Below, piece after piece: positions 31,781-39,396 of a stretch of 39,734 bases of DNA (within the stretch, counting starts at the first letter, position 1; the number at the start of each line of letters is the position of its first letter). Source of the DNA: Akkermansiaceae bacterium (GTDB taxonomy: Bacteria > Verrucomicrobiota > Verrucomicrobiia > Verrucomicrobiales > Akkermansiaceae); contig WTJZ01000105.1 in NCBI GenBank assembly GCA_011524615.1, positions 1 through 39,734 on the forward strand, given 5' to 3'. The notes beneath the pieces are model-generated. The model did not search any database. It had not been told where the DNA came from and was given only the letters and a program-made list of their open reading frames with translations. Made by a program: the position numbers and the translations under genes.

Positions 31781-33076
31781 ATGCGATACAACTCCCAAGA
31801 CGAATTATCCCGCCGCCAGTTCATGATCGATAATGCTCGCAACCTCCTCGGTGTGAGCGTGGCTCCGATGCTTGGTGCGAGCTTAGCTACTCAAGCGTAC
31901 GCGAAAAACTCTACCAATCAGAACCCAGCCCAATCAGTCATCTTCCTCAACATGGAGGGTGGAATGAGTCACCTTGATACCTTTGATATCAAATCGGGTA
32001 ACAAGCAGGTCAACTCTATCAAGACCTCCATTCCTGGCTACCAAGTAGCAGACTACCTCCCTGAGACTGCTAAGATCATGAAGGAGTGCACCGTGATCAA
32101 CTCCATGACCTCCAAGGTAGGCGCCCACCCGCAGGGACAATACCTCCTCCATAAGTCCTACACCCCACTCGGTACGATCACACACCCTTCGCTCGGGTCA
32201 TGGATCACGCGTGAAGCGGGTCGTAACAATGAAGAACTCCCTGGATATGTTGCCATCGGCACTAGTGCTGGCAGAACTGGTGGTGGATGGATGGGTGCGA
32301 ACTATTCTGCCGCCCTCGTAGGTAGACCTCAAGAAGGGCTCAAGAATGTCGACCGCTTCCATTCCGTATCAGAAGAAGACTTCGACATGCGCCTCAAGAT
32401 CGCAGACAAGCTCAACGCTAAGTTCCATAATAACTACGCTACCTCCGAGGTGAAGGGATATGCAGGCCTCTTTGATGAAGCCGTCAAGGTGATGAAATCC
32501 GATGACCTCTCCGCCTTTGATCTCTCGGAGGAATCTCAATCCATGAGAGACGCTTACGGAAGCACAAACTTTGGCCAAGGATGTCTCCTCGCCCGTCGTC
32601 TCGTAGAGGTTGGGGTGCGCTTCGTCGAGGTCAGTCTCGGCGGATGGGATACCCACTATGATAACTTCACTGGAGTGAAGGGACGTGCGGCCGAACTCGA
32701 CAAGGCCTACGCACAACTCATTTCTGACCTCAAGAGTAAGGGCCTCCTCGATTCTACCCTCGTCGTACTCGCCTCTGAGTTCGGTCGTGGCCCTGTACAA
32801 CCAGAACTGAATGATGGGCGTTCTCACCATGCGGCGGCCTTTACCTGTATGATGGCAGGGGGCGGTGTCAATAAGGGCATGGTCTACGGTAAGACGAATA
32901 AGACAGCCATGAAGGTAGAGTCCAACCCTGTCACCCTCTACGACTTCAACTCTACCATCGCCTACGCGTTAGGAGTCGACTCCCACAAGGTGGTCTACTC
33001 TCCTAGTAAGCGCCCATTCCGTATCGCAGGCCCTGATAAGGAGAAAGGAAAACCGGTCACTCAGATCTTCTCCTAA
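31781..33076 (+). CDS. DUF1501 protein, exported
   Basis: A 431-residue protein of the DUF1501 family, which has an alkaline-phosphatase/sulfatase-like fold. The N-terminus has a twin-arginine-style signal (RRQFMIDNARNLLGVSVAPML). Core segments are VIFLNMEGGMSHLDTFD, NSMTSKVGAHPQGQYLLHKSY, HPSLGSWI, GGWDTHYDNF and VVLASEFGRGP with a following RSHHAAAFT, where the Asp/His residues could bind metal. It lies 23 bases after the DUF1549/1553 gene and the two almost always occur together. The function is unknown; the pair is thought to act in the envelope. A terminator follows. Confidence 0.93.
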   Translation: MRYNSQDELSRRQFMIDNARNLLGVSVAPMLGASLATQAYAKNSTNQNPAQSVIFLNMEGGMSHLDTFDIKSGNKQVNSIKTSIPGYQVADYLPETAKIMKECTVINSMTSKVGAHPQGQYLLHKSYTPLGTITHPSLGSWITREAGRNNEELPGYVAIGTSAGRTGGGWMGANYSAALVGRPQEGLKNVDRFHSVSEEDFDMRLKIADKLNAKFHNNYATSEVKGYAGLFDEAVKVMKSDDLSAFDLSEESQSMRDAYGSTNFGQGCLLARRLVEVGVRFVEVSLGGWDTHYDNFTGVKGRAAELDKAYAQLISDLKSKGLLDSTLVVLASEFGRGPVQPELNDGRSHHAAAFTCMMAGGGVNKGMVYGKTNKTAMKVESNPVTLYDFNSTIAYALGVDSHKVVYSPSKRPFRIAGPDKEKGKPVTQIFS

Positions 33077-33094
33077 ACAGACCTTCTCTCATCA

Positions 33095-33128
33095 ATCCCG
33101 TTTGGACTCTCTCAAACGGGATTTTTTT
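33095..33128 (+). terminator. Intrinsic terminator after DUF1501 gene
   Basis: ATCCCGTTTG (33095-33104) pairs with CAAACGGGAT (33113-33122), followed by a T run. It ends the DUF1549-DUF1501 unit before pdxH. Confidence 0.92.
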
Positions 33129-33174
33129 CTCTCTTGGAGATGCAATTTCTCTTCTCCTGTGTTACACTGCCTTA

Positions 33175-33816
33175 ATGTCATTAGATATTTCACAACTCAG
33201 AGAAAGTTATACCAAAGGAGGCATCGAAAAAGACGACCTCGACACCAATCCATTCGCACAATTTCAGTCATGGATCGCCAAGGCTGTCGAAGCTGGCCTC
33301 CCTGAGCCAAACGCGATGACCCTCTCGACCGTCAACGCAGAGGGTGTTCCTAGCTCTCGTACCGTCTTACTCAAGGGACTCGATCATGGGTTCTGCCTCT
33401 ACAGCAACTACCGCTCACAGAAGGCGCAAGACATCGCGGCCAATCCTAATGTAGCGCTCACCTTCCTCTGGCACGCTCTCGAGCGCCAAGTGATCATCCA
33501 GGGTCGCGCCGAAAAGATGACTCCGGCCGAGAGTGAAGCATACTTCACCTCTCGCCCATACGAGTCTCAGATCGGCGCTTGGGTCTCAGAATCGCAGAGT
33601 AGCGAAATCCCAGACCGAGCAGAGTTAGAAGCTCGTGACATCGCCCTCAAGCAGCAGTACCCAGAGGGCTCCGTCCCACTTCCTGACTTTTGGGGTGGCT
33701 TCCGTATCGTCCCAACTACCATCGAGTTCTGGCAAGGTCGTGTAGGACGTCTCCATGACCGCCTCCGCTATGAACAAGAGGGCGACTCTTGGACCATCAA
33801 GCGACTCAGCCCTTGA
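33175..33816 (+). CDS. pdxH: Pyridoxamine 5'-phosphate oxidase
   Basis: A 213-residue FMN enzyme that makes pyridoxal 5'-phosphate from PNP or PMP. Family features: N-terminal LRESYTKGGIEKDDL, the FMN-binding SSRTVLLKGLDHGFCLYSNYRSQKAQDI, the RQVIIQGRAEKM segment and the C-terminal PDFWGGFRIVPTTIEFWQGRVGRLHDRLRY, which holds PLP-contacting residues and ends normally. The product is the cofactor of HemL encoded 5 kb upstream. The ATG lies 6 bases after a -10-like TACACT (33163-33168), so the mRNA may have almost no leader. Confidence 0.96.
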   Translation: MSLDISQLRESYTKGGIEKDDLDTNPFAQFQSWIAKAVEAGLPEPNAMTLSTVNAEGVPSSRTVLLKGLDHGFCLYSNYRSQKAQDIAANPNVALTFLWHALERQVIIQGRAEKMTPAESEAYFTSRPYESQIGAWVSESQSSEIPDRAELEARDIALKQQYPEGSVPLPDFWGGFRIVPTTIEFWQGRVGRLHDRLRYEQEGDSWTIKRLSP

Positions 33817-33863
33817 TCTAATTTGTCCTTGCTCCTCTGCGCTAGAACTGTCATCTCTAGCGC

Positions 33864-34172
33864 ATGGTCCATATTGTCAACTTTTGGCTCAAAGAGGAAT
33901 ATAACAACCCGGAAACGAGAGCCGCATTCGAACAAGGTCTCCAAGCAATCTGCGACATCCCTATCGCTACTCAGGCAAACTGGGGAACACCAGCTGCAGT
34001 CAAAGAGCGTCCAGTCGTCGATAGCTCATGGGATTACAACATCGTCGCCAACTTCAATTCTGTCGCGGATCATGATACCTACCAAGTCCATGAAGTTCAC
34101 GAGAAATTCCTCTCAGACTTCCGCCACCTATGGGAAAAGGTCTACATCCTAGACTCAGAACTCCAGGGTTAA
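33864..34172 (+). CDS. Dabb (stress-responsive A/B barrel) domain protein
   Basis: A 102-residue protein made of one Dabb domain: MVHIVNFWLKEE at the start, the DSSWDYNIVANFNSVADHDTYQVHEVHEKFL segment and a final strand pattern (KVYILDSEL). These proteins form dimeric alpha/beta barrels; functions range from stress response to small enzymatic roles and cannot be told from sequence. The gene follows pdxH by 47 bases and ends before a terminator, so the two may share a transcript. A longer overlapping frame from 33823 is a shadow. Confidence 0.88.
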   Translation: MVHIVNFWLKEEYNNPETRAAFEQGLQAICDIPIATQANWGTPAAVKERPVVDSSWDYNIVANFNSVADHDTYQVHEVHEKFLSDFRHLWEKVYILDSELQG

Positions 34173-34201
34173 CCAACAGCACTAAACCTTAGTAAAAACG
34201 C

Positions 34202-34228
34202 AAGAGAGCTCCTTCAGCTCTCTTTTTT
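34202..34228 (+). terminator. Intrinsic terminator after Dabb gene
   Basis: AAGAGAGCT (34202-34210) pairs with AGCTCTCTT (34216-34224) around CCTTC and is followed by a T run. Confidence 0.9.
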
Positions 34229-34311
34229 ATGCCCCCCGTCGGTTCAAAAAGTGCATTTTTGTGCACATTACTCCTTGCAGTCTCACCTCGAATTAGGCCA
34301 ATTGTACCCTT

Positions 34312-35334
34312 ATGAAAATTGCGATTGATGCAATGGGCGGAGATTACGCCCCACAAGTAGTCGTTGAGGGTGGCAAGATGGCTCTCGATGCATACCCACA
34401 ACTCTCCCAGCTCATTCTCGTCGGAGACGAGAACCAGATCAATCCCCTCGTCAAGGAACATAACCTCCCTACAGACCGTATTGAGATCGTCCATACGGAT
34501 GAAATGGTCGAGATGCATGAGAGCGGAGCTAAGATGCTCCGTAAGAAGAAGAAGGCCTCTATCACGCTCGCTACCGACCTCGTCAAAAAGGGTGCTGCTG
34601 ACGCGATCGTCGGTGCAGGTAACACAGGTGCAGCCGTAGCCAACGCTACGATCAAGTTCCGAACCCTCCCAGGAGTCTCCAAGGCCGCGATCGGATCAAC
34701 CATGCCAAACCAGTTCGGCAAATGTCTCCTCATGGATGCGGGTGCTAATCCTGACCCTCGACCAGAGAACCTCGTTGAATCGGCGATTATGGGCGCGATC
34801 TACATGAAGAACATCTACGGCATTGAGAAGCCAAAGGTCGGTATCATGTCGAATGGTGAAGAGGAGGAGAAAGGTACCGACTTCACCCGTGAAGCGCACC
34901 GCCTCATGAAGGAACTCGTCGCCACAGGTAAGGATCTCCCCTTTGAGTACCTAGGAAATATCGAGGGCCGTGACATCTTCATCTCTGATGTACAAGTCTG
35001 TCTTACTGACGGCTTCACTGGGAATGTCATCCTCAAGACTGCCGAGGGTATGGCTAAGGGGATCAGCGGCTGGATCAGAGAGGAATATAATGCCAATATC
35101 TTTAGTAAGATCGCAGGTCTCCTCTCTAAGCCCGTTTTCGCGAGACTCAAGGACCGCACCAGCCACGAAAAGGTCGGAGGTTCTGTCCTCCTCGGGGTTA
35201 ACGGCATCTGCGTTATCGGACACGGATCCTCTACCCCATTTGCGATTCAAAACGCAATCCGCCTCGCCATGGAGACGGTGCAGAATCAGGTCAATCCTGA
35301 TATCATCGAGGCCATGAAGCTCCTCGAGGAATAA
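34312..35334 (+). CDS. plsX: Phosphate acyltransferase PlsX
   Basis: A 340-residue enzyme that turns acyl-ACP into acyl-phosphate, the first step of the PlsX/PlsY route to phosphatidic acid. The start MKIAIDAMGGDYAPQVVVEG is diagnostic. Other conserved parts are KMLRKKKKASITLATDLVKKGAADAIVGAGNTGA, LLMDAGANPDPRPENL, VGIMSNGEEEEKGTDF, GNIEGRDIF, VCLTDGFTGNVILKTAEG and LLGVNGICVIGHGSS. Length is normal. In many bacteria plsX follows rpmF and precedes fabH; here it stands 30 kb from rpmF and precedes the glutaminyl cyclase gene by 43 bases. Confidence 0.97.
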   Translation: MKIAIDAMGGDYAPQVVVEGGKMALDAYPQLSQLILVGDENQINPLVKEHNLPTDRIEIVHTDEMVEMHESGAKMLRKKKKASITLATDLVKKGAADAIVGAGNTGAAVANATIKFRTLPGVSKAAIGSTMPNQFGKCLLMDAGANPDPRPENLVESAIMGAIYMKNIYGIEKPKVGIMSNGEEEEKGTDFTREAHRLMKELVATGKDLPFEYLGNIEGRDIFISDVQVCLTDGFTGNVILKTAEGMAKGISGWIREEYNANIFSKIAGLLSKPVFARLKDRTSHEKVGGSVLLGVNGICVIGHGSSTPFAIQNAIRLAMETVQNQVNPDIIEAMKLLEE

Positions 35335-35377
35335 ACATCACGGTGAATGTCATTCACCCTCCTTACGTCTGACGGAT

Positions 35378-36127
35378 ATGAAAGCGCTCACCATCATTCT
35401 CCTCTCTCTGATCTCATGCCTCGGAGAGGTCGAGCTCCTCTCCTGTGAGGTCATCCGTGAGATCCCGCGCAAGCACCATGGTTTCACACAAGGGCTTTTC
35501 ATTCTCGATGGTAAGCTCTACGAGTCCTGCGGCCTCTATGGCCAGTCCCTGATTCGCCGTATTGACCTCGCTGGCCAATCACTAGAGCTATCCAAGTCTC
35601 TTCCGGATCATATCTTTGCAGAAGGCCTGACCCCCATCGGCGACCAGCAGATGGTACAGATCACTTGGCAAGAAAAGACCGCCATCGTCTACGATCGAGA
35701 ACACATTAATGTCCAAAAGGTCTTTAAATACGAGACCGAAGGCTGGGGCATCGCCCACTCCGGGGATCAACTCGTCATGTCTGACGGATCATCCACCCTC
35801 ACCTTTCGCTCACCTCAGACCTTCCAGCCGCTCAAGCGTGTCCAAGTCACCCTCAACGGCTCTCCCGTCAAGAAACTCAATGAACTCGAGTGGGTGAATG
35901 GATATATCTACGCGAACGTCTGGCATGAAGATTACATCGTCAAGATCCAGCCCGAAAGTGGTAAGGTCGTCGCGATCATTGACTGTTCCCAGCTACTCCG
36001 TAAGCCCCTCTCCGACTCTGAAGCGGTGCTCAATGGTATCGCATATGACGCATCATCTAACACATTCTACCTCACAGGTAAGCTCTGGCCCTCACTCTTC
36101 CAAGTTCGCTTCTCAGCCGCTCGGTAA
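35378..36127 (+). CDS. Glutaminyl-peptide cyclotransferase, plant/bacterial type
   Basis: A 249-residue exported enzyme of the beta-propeller glutaminyl cyclase family (Glu_cyclase_2), which converts N-terminal Gln of peptides to pyroglutamate. A signal peptide covers about residues 1-16. Family blocks are HHGFTQGLFI, LYESCGLYGQS, HIFAEGLT, QITWQEKTAIVYDRE, EGWGIAHSGDQLVMSDGSSTLTF, LNELEWVNGYIYANVW and VLNGIAYDASSNTFYLTGKLWP. This type is unrelated to the animal zinc enzyme. It follows plsX by 43 bases and precedes rpsO by 96. The natural substrates here are unknown; exported proteins with N-terminal Gln are the obvious candidates. Confidence 0.94.
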   Translation: MKALTIILLSLISCLGEVELLSCEVIREIPRKHHGFTQGLFILDGKLYESCGLYGQSLIRRIDLAGQSLELSKSLPDHIFAEGLTPIGDQQMVQITWQEKTAIVYDREHINVQKVFKYETEGWGIAHSGDQLVMSDGSSTLTFRSPQTFQPLKRVQVTLNGSPVKKLNELEWVNGYIYANVWHEDYIVKIQPESGKVVAIIDCSQLLRKPLSDSEAVLNGIAYDASSNTFYLTGKLWPSLFQVRFSAAR

Positions 36128-36186
36128 AAAAAGATTGCATCTTCCTCCCGATAAGGTAAGAAGATTCTCCAGCCGTTAAACAGGAC

Positions 36187-36208
36187 TGGGTGGTTGGCTG
36201 ACTACCCA
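36187..36208 (+). promoter_or_regulatory. Hairpin in the rpsO leader
   Basis: TGGGTGG (36187-36193) pairs with CTACCCA (36202-36208), 7 pairs including one G-U, around an 8-base loop, ending 15 bases before the rpsO ATG. A leader structure bound by S15 is a known mode of rpsO control in several phyla, so this is a candidate. Confidence 0.4.
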
Positions 36209-36223
36209 CATCCCAAGAACAAT

Positions 36224-36475
36224 ATGAGCCACATTAACGTAGCAGAATTCAAGACTCACGAGAAAGACACCGGTAGCGCAGATTACCAAGTAGCTCTTCT
36301 CACCGACCGTATCCTCGACCTTACAGAGCACCTTAAGATCCACAAAAAAGACGTAGCGTCTAAGCGTGGTCTCCTTAAGATGGTTTCTACACGTCGTAAG
36401 CTTCTCTCATACATCAAAGGTAAAGACGAAGCTCGCTACTCAAACCTTATTAAAGGTCTCGGTCTTCGTAAGTAA
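36224..36475 (+). CDS. rpsO: 30S ribosomal protein S15
   Basis: An 83-residue ribosomal protein from the ATG at 36224. It has the S15 sequence order: VAEFKTHEKDTGSADYQVALLTDRILDLTEHLKIHKKDVASKRGLLKMVSTRRKLLSYI, containing the 16S-binding GSADYQVA, H-x-K-D and SKRGLL-x-MVS-x-RRKLL motifs. It is a few residues shorter than the usual 88-89, mainly at the N-terminus. A TTG at 36194 would add ten residues that do not look like S15 and would cover the leader hairpin. pnp follows after a terminator and a 555-base spacer, the common rpsO-pnp order but with an unusually long gap. Confidence 0.96.
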   Translation: MSHINVAEFKTHEKDTGSADYQVALLTDRILDLTEHLKIHKKDVASKRGLLKMVSTRRKLLSYIKGKDEARYSNLIKGLGLRK

Positions 36476-36498
36476 TTCCATTACTTACCCACAATATC

Positions 36499-36536
36499 AA
36501 CGCCGTGTCGGACTCGTTCCCTCACGGCGTTTTTTG
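36499..36536 (+). terminator. Intrinsic terminator after rpsO
   Basis: AACGCCGTG (36499-36507) pairs with CACGGCGTT (36523-36531) around a 15-base loop, followed by T6. It separates rpsO from pnp. Confidence 0.9.
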
Positions 36537-37091
36537 TTTACACACACAGGAAAGCATCCTCACATCTACACGTTCTTCACAAGATAGCCATCAACTCACT
36601 AAAGTGGCTCTATAGATCAAGAACAAACGACCCTCGATCTAAAGGAACAAGAACGGTTATCCCTGATCAATAGAGTACCGCTCCTCTTTAGTCCTCCCGT
36701 CTCAACTGAGATTGACCAAGCATAGGAAGATGAACTCGAGCACCAGCCTTCACCTACTAGATAAAGAAGGACCTCCTGCAGCACAGGCCTTCCAAAAAAC
36801 TTGAGCTAAACTAGCATGACCCAAATCTCATTCACCTCTGAGCCGGAGAGAGACCTCTATGAGTTGACGAAAGCCTGACAAAAGGAAAAATTAAAGTTGC
36901 TAATTCGGCGGGAGTTTCCTTTTATATCGCCATCATTTCCAAAAGTCAGAAGCACATTTGTTGTTCTGGTCGTCTCTGACATCTGTTTTTAACAAGCAGA
37001 AAACATACTGAAGATAGATTTCAGAGTCTTGATTGATTAGGACCTAAAGTGTGCTGGTGAGGATTGGTGTGATAAATCCAAAAACAGAAAT
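36537..37091 (+). other. Long spacer between rpsO and pnp
   Basis: About 555 bases with no intact gene. One frame (36603-36878, interrupted by three stops) reads like decayed coding sequence: QEQTTLDLKEQERLSLINRV, then later MTQISFTSEPERDLYELTKA after an ATG at 36816. TTGACG at 36864 could be a -35 box for pnp but no good -10 is spaced from it. Small stems occur near pnp: GTCAGA/TCTGAC (36945-36950 with 36975-36980) and CTGAA/TTCAG (37008-37012 with 37020-37024). It probably holds the pnp promoter and a long leader. Confidence 0.4.
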
Positions 37092-39257
37092 ATGAGTATT
37101 CATACAATCACAAGTAACGTAGGCGCGACGCCAATCACGTTCGAAACTGGTAAAATGGGTCGCCTCGCAGACGGTGCTGTTACAGTCCGCCAAGGTGACA
37201 CCATGGTAATGGTTACCGCAGTATCACAGACTAAGGTTAAGCCAGGACAAGACTTCTTCCCTCTCTCTGTTGAGTATAAGGAGAAGGCATCTGCTGCGGG
37301 TGTATTCCCAGGTGGCTACTTCAAGCGTGAAGGCCGTCCAACCGAGAAGGAGATCCTCACCTGTCGTATGACAGACCGTCCTCTCCGTCCTCTCTTCCCT
37401 AAGGGGTACCTCTATGACACACAGATCATTGCACTCCTCCTCTCTGCAGACGGAATCAATGACTCAGATATCCTTTCAATGAACGGTGCTTCTGCAGCAC
37501 TTGCTATCTCAGACATTCCATTCGCAGGACCTATCGGTGCTGTACGTGTAGGTCTTGTTGACGGTGAGTTCGTTGTGAACCCTACCTTCGAGCAACGTGA
37601 AGAGAGTGATCTCGACCTCGTCTACGTTGGTAATGCAACAGACGTAATCATGATCGAAGGTGCTGCTCAGGAACTCCCAGACGACGAGTTCAAGAAGGCT
37701 CTCCGCTTCGCTCAAGAGCAAGTCCAGATCCTCATCGCGTCACAAGAAGAGCTCGTTAAGCTCGCTGGTAAGGAGACCCGTGAGTACGAACTCCTCCTTC
37801 CTAAGGAAGATCTCCTCGAGGTCGCATACGAAGTCGCAGGTGACCGTATCGAGGAAGCAATCTACGCTCCATCCAAAGTAGCTCGCGGTAAGGCTGTCGG
37901 TGCACTCAAGAATGAAGTAGAAGCAGCAATCAAAGCTAAAGATCCAGAAGCATCAGACTTCGACATCGACCAAGCATTCGACTACCTCCAGAAGAAGGCG
38001 TTCCGCGTCTCAATCATGGAGAAAGGTGTACGTGCAGACGGACGTACCATCGGTGACCTTCGTCAGCTTGTTGGTGAAGTAGACCTCATCCCTAAGGTCC
38101 ACGGATCAGCACTCTTCGCACGTGGTGAGACTCAGGCTCTCGCGCTTGCAACCCTCGCTCCTGCAGACGAGCGTCTCTACATGGACAACTACGCAGGCGG
38201 TGAAGACTCTAAGAACTTCTTCCTTCACTATAACTTCCCACCATTCTCAGTGGGTGAGACAGGCCGTTTCGGTGGTCAAAACCGTCGTGAAATCGGACAC
38301 GGTGCTCTCGCAGAGCGCTCGATCGCTCCAGTGATTCCACCAGAAGACGAGTTCCCATACACGATGCGTGTGAGCTCAGAGGTAATGGAGTCGAACGGTT
38401 CTACTTCTATGGCGACCGTTTGTTCTGGCTCTATGGCTCTCATGGCTGCAGGTGTACCACTCAAGGCTCCAGTAGCAGGTATCTCATGTGGTCTCGTAAC
38501 AGAGAAGAACGAAGACGGTTCCCTCAAGGATCACAAGCTCCTCCTCGACATCATCGGATCAGAAGACTTCTTCGGTGACATGGACTTCAAACTCTGTGGT
38601 ACTACTGAAGGTGTCACCGGATACCAACTCGACCTCAAGCTCCCAGGTGTCTCTCTCGACATCCTCGAGGCTGCAATCGACGTCACCCGTCAAGGCCGTC
38701 TCGACGTCCTCGACTACATGAACTCGATCATCAGCGAGACTAAGGGCATCAGCGAAAACGCTCCGCGTATCGAAACCATGAAGATCGACCCATCTAAGAT
38801 CGGTGAACTCATCGGCCCTGGTGGTAAGAACATCCGTAGCCTCCAAGCCGATTCAGGTGCGGAGATCTCAGTGGAAGACGACGGTACCGTTCAAATCTAC
38901 GCTGCTAAGCCTGAGAGCATGGCGCGTGCTAAGGAACTCCTCGACCGCATGTTCGCAGAGATCGAAATCGGTAAGGTTTACACCGGTAAGATCGTCAGCA
39001 CGGCTAAGTTCGGTGCATTCATGCAGGTTCTTCCTACCAAGGACGGACTCATCCACATCTCAGAGCTCGCTCAAGGTCGCGTAGGCAAGACAGAAGACGT
39101 TGTCAAAGTCGGTGACGAAGTCACGGCTAAGTGCATCGGTGTCGACGAAAAAGGCCGCGTCAAGATGAGTATCAAAGCTCTCGGTGGTGCTGCTCCAGTC
39201 GAAAAGGCTAAGCAACCACCTGCAGACGAGGAAGTAGTCGAGTTCACTCTCGGTTAA
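37092..39257 (+). CDS. pnp: Polyribonucleotide nucleotidyltransferase (PNPase)
   Basis: A 721-residue phosphorolytic 3'-5' exoribonuclease. Domain order is complete: first RNase PH domain (GRLADGAVTVRQGDTMVMVTAVS; FFPLSVEYKEK; FKREGRPTEKEILTCRMTDR), an all-helical linker (about 240-305), second RNase PH domain (EKGVRADGRTIGDLRQL; LFARGETQALALATLAP; HYNFPPFSVGE; GRFGGQNRREIGHGALAERS), a KH domain (KIGELIGPGGKNIRSLQADSGAEI) and a C-terminal S1 domain (GKVYTGKIVSTAKFGAFMQV... through VKMSIKAL). It forms a trimer and takes part in mRNA decay. The coding sequence shows strong codon bias toward CTC, GGT and AAG, as expected for high expression. No Shine-Dalgarno sequence precedes the ATG. Confidence 0.98.
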   Translation: MSIHTITSNVGATPITFETGKMGRLADGAVTVRQGDTMVMVTAVSQTKVKPGQDFFPLSVEYKEKASAAGVFPGGYFKREGRPTEKEILTCRMTDRPLRPLFPKGYLYDTQIIALLLSADGINDSDILSMNGASAALAISDIPFAGPIGAVRVGLVDGEFVVNPTFEQREESDLDLVYVGNATDVIMIEGAAQELPDDEFKKALRFAQEQVQILIASQEELVKLAGKETREYELLLPKEDLLEVAYEVAGDRIEEAIYAPSKVARGKAVGALKNEVEAAIKAKDPEASDFDIDQAFDYLQKKAFRVSIMEKGVRADGRTIGDLRQLVGEVDLIPKVHGSALFARGETQALALATLAPADERLYMDNYAGGEDSKNFFLHYNFPPFSVGETGRFGGQNRREIGHGALAERSIAPVIPPEDEFPYTMRVSSEVMESNGSTSMATVCSGSMALMAAGVPLKAPVAGISCGLVTEKNEDGSLKDHKLLLDIIGSEDFFGDMDFKLCGTTEGVTGYQLDLKLPGVSLDILEAAIDVTRQGRLDVLDYMNSIISETKGISENAPRIETMKIDPSKIGELIGPGGKNIRSLQADSGAEISVEDDGTVQIYAAKPESMARAKELLDRMFAEIEIGKVYTGKIVSTAKFGAFMQVLPTKDGLIHISELAQGRVGKTEDVVKVGDEVTAKCIGVDEKGRVKMSIKALGGAAPVEKAKQPPADEEVVEFTLG

Positions 39258-39299
39258 TGACGAGCCGATCTCGATCGGCCCCCTCAATAAAGCTAAAAG

Positions 39300-39331
39300 A
39301 AGCCGAGCCCGTTAGGAGCTCGGCTTTTTTG
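39300..39331 (+). terminator. Intrinsic terminator after pnp
   Basis: AAGCCGAGC (39300-39308) pairs with GCTCGGCTT (39318-39326) around CCGTTAGGA, followed by T run. A smaller hairpin GCCGAT/ATCGGC (39264-39279) lies just upstream. Confidence 0.92.
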
Positions 39332-39396
39332 TCCCCCTCGCTCCTATCACCTACCTGAGACTTGACTCACTCGGACGACTCGCAGTACGTAACCGT

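Noticed and set aside
34240..34260. A GGTTCAA-like segment suggestive of a tRNA T-arm
   Set aside because: No matching acceptor stem or anticodon arm surrounds it, and no CCA end follows.
34344..34733. Minus-strand frames inside plsX
   Set aside because: They are shadows of a fully conserved plus-strand gene.
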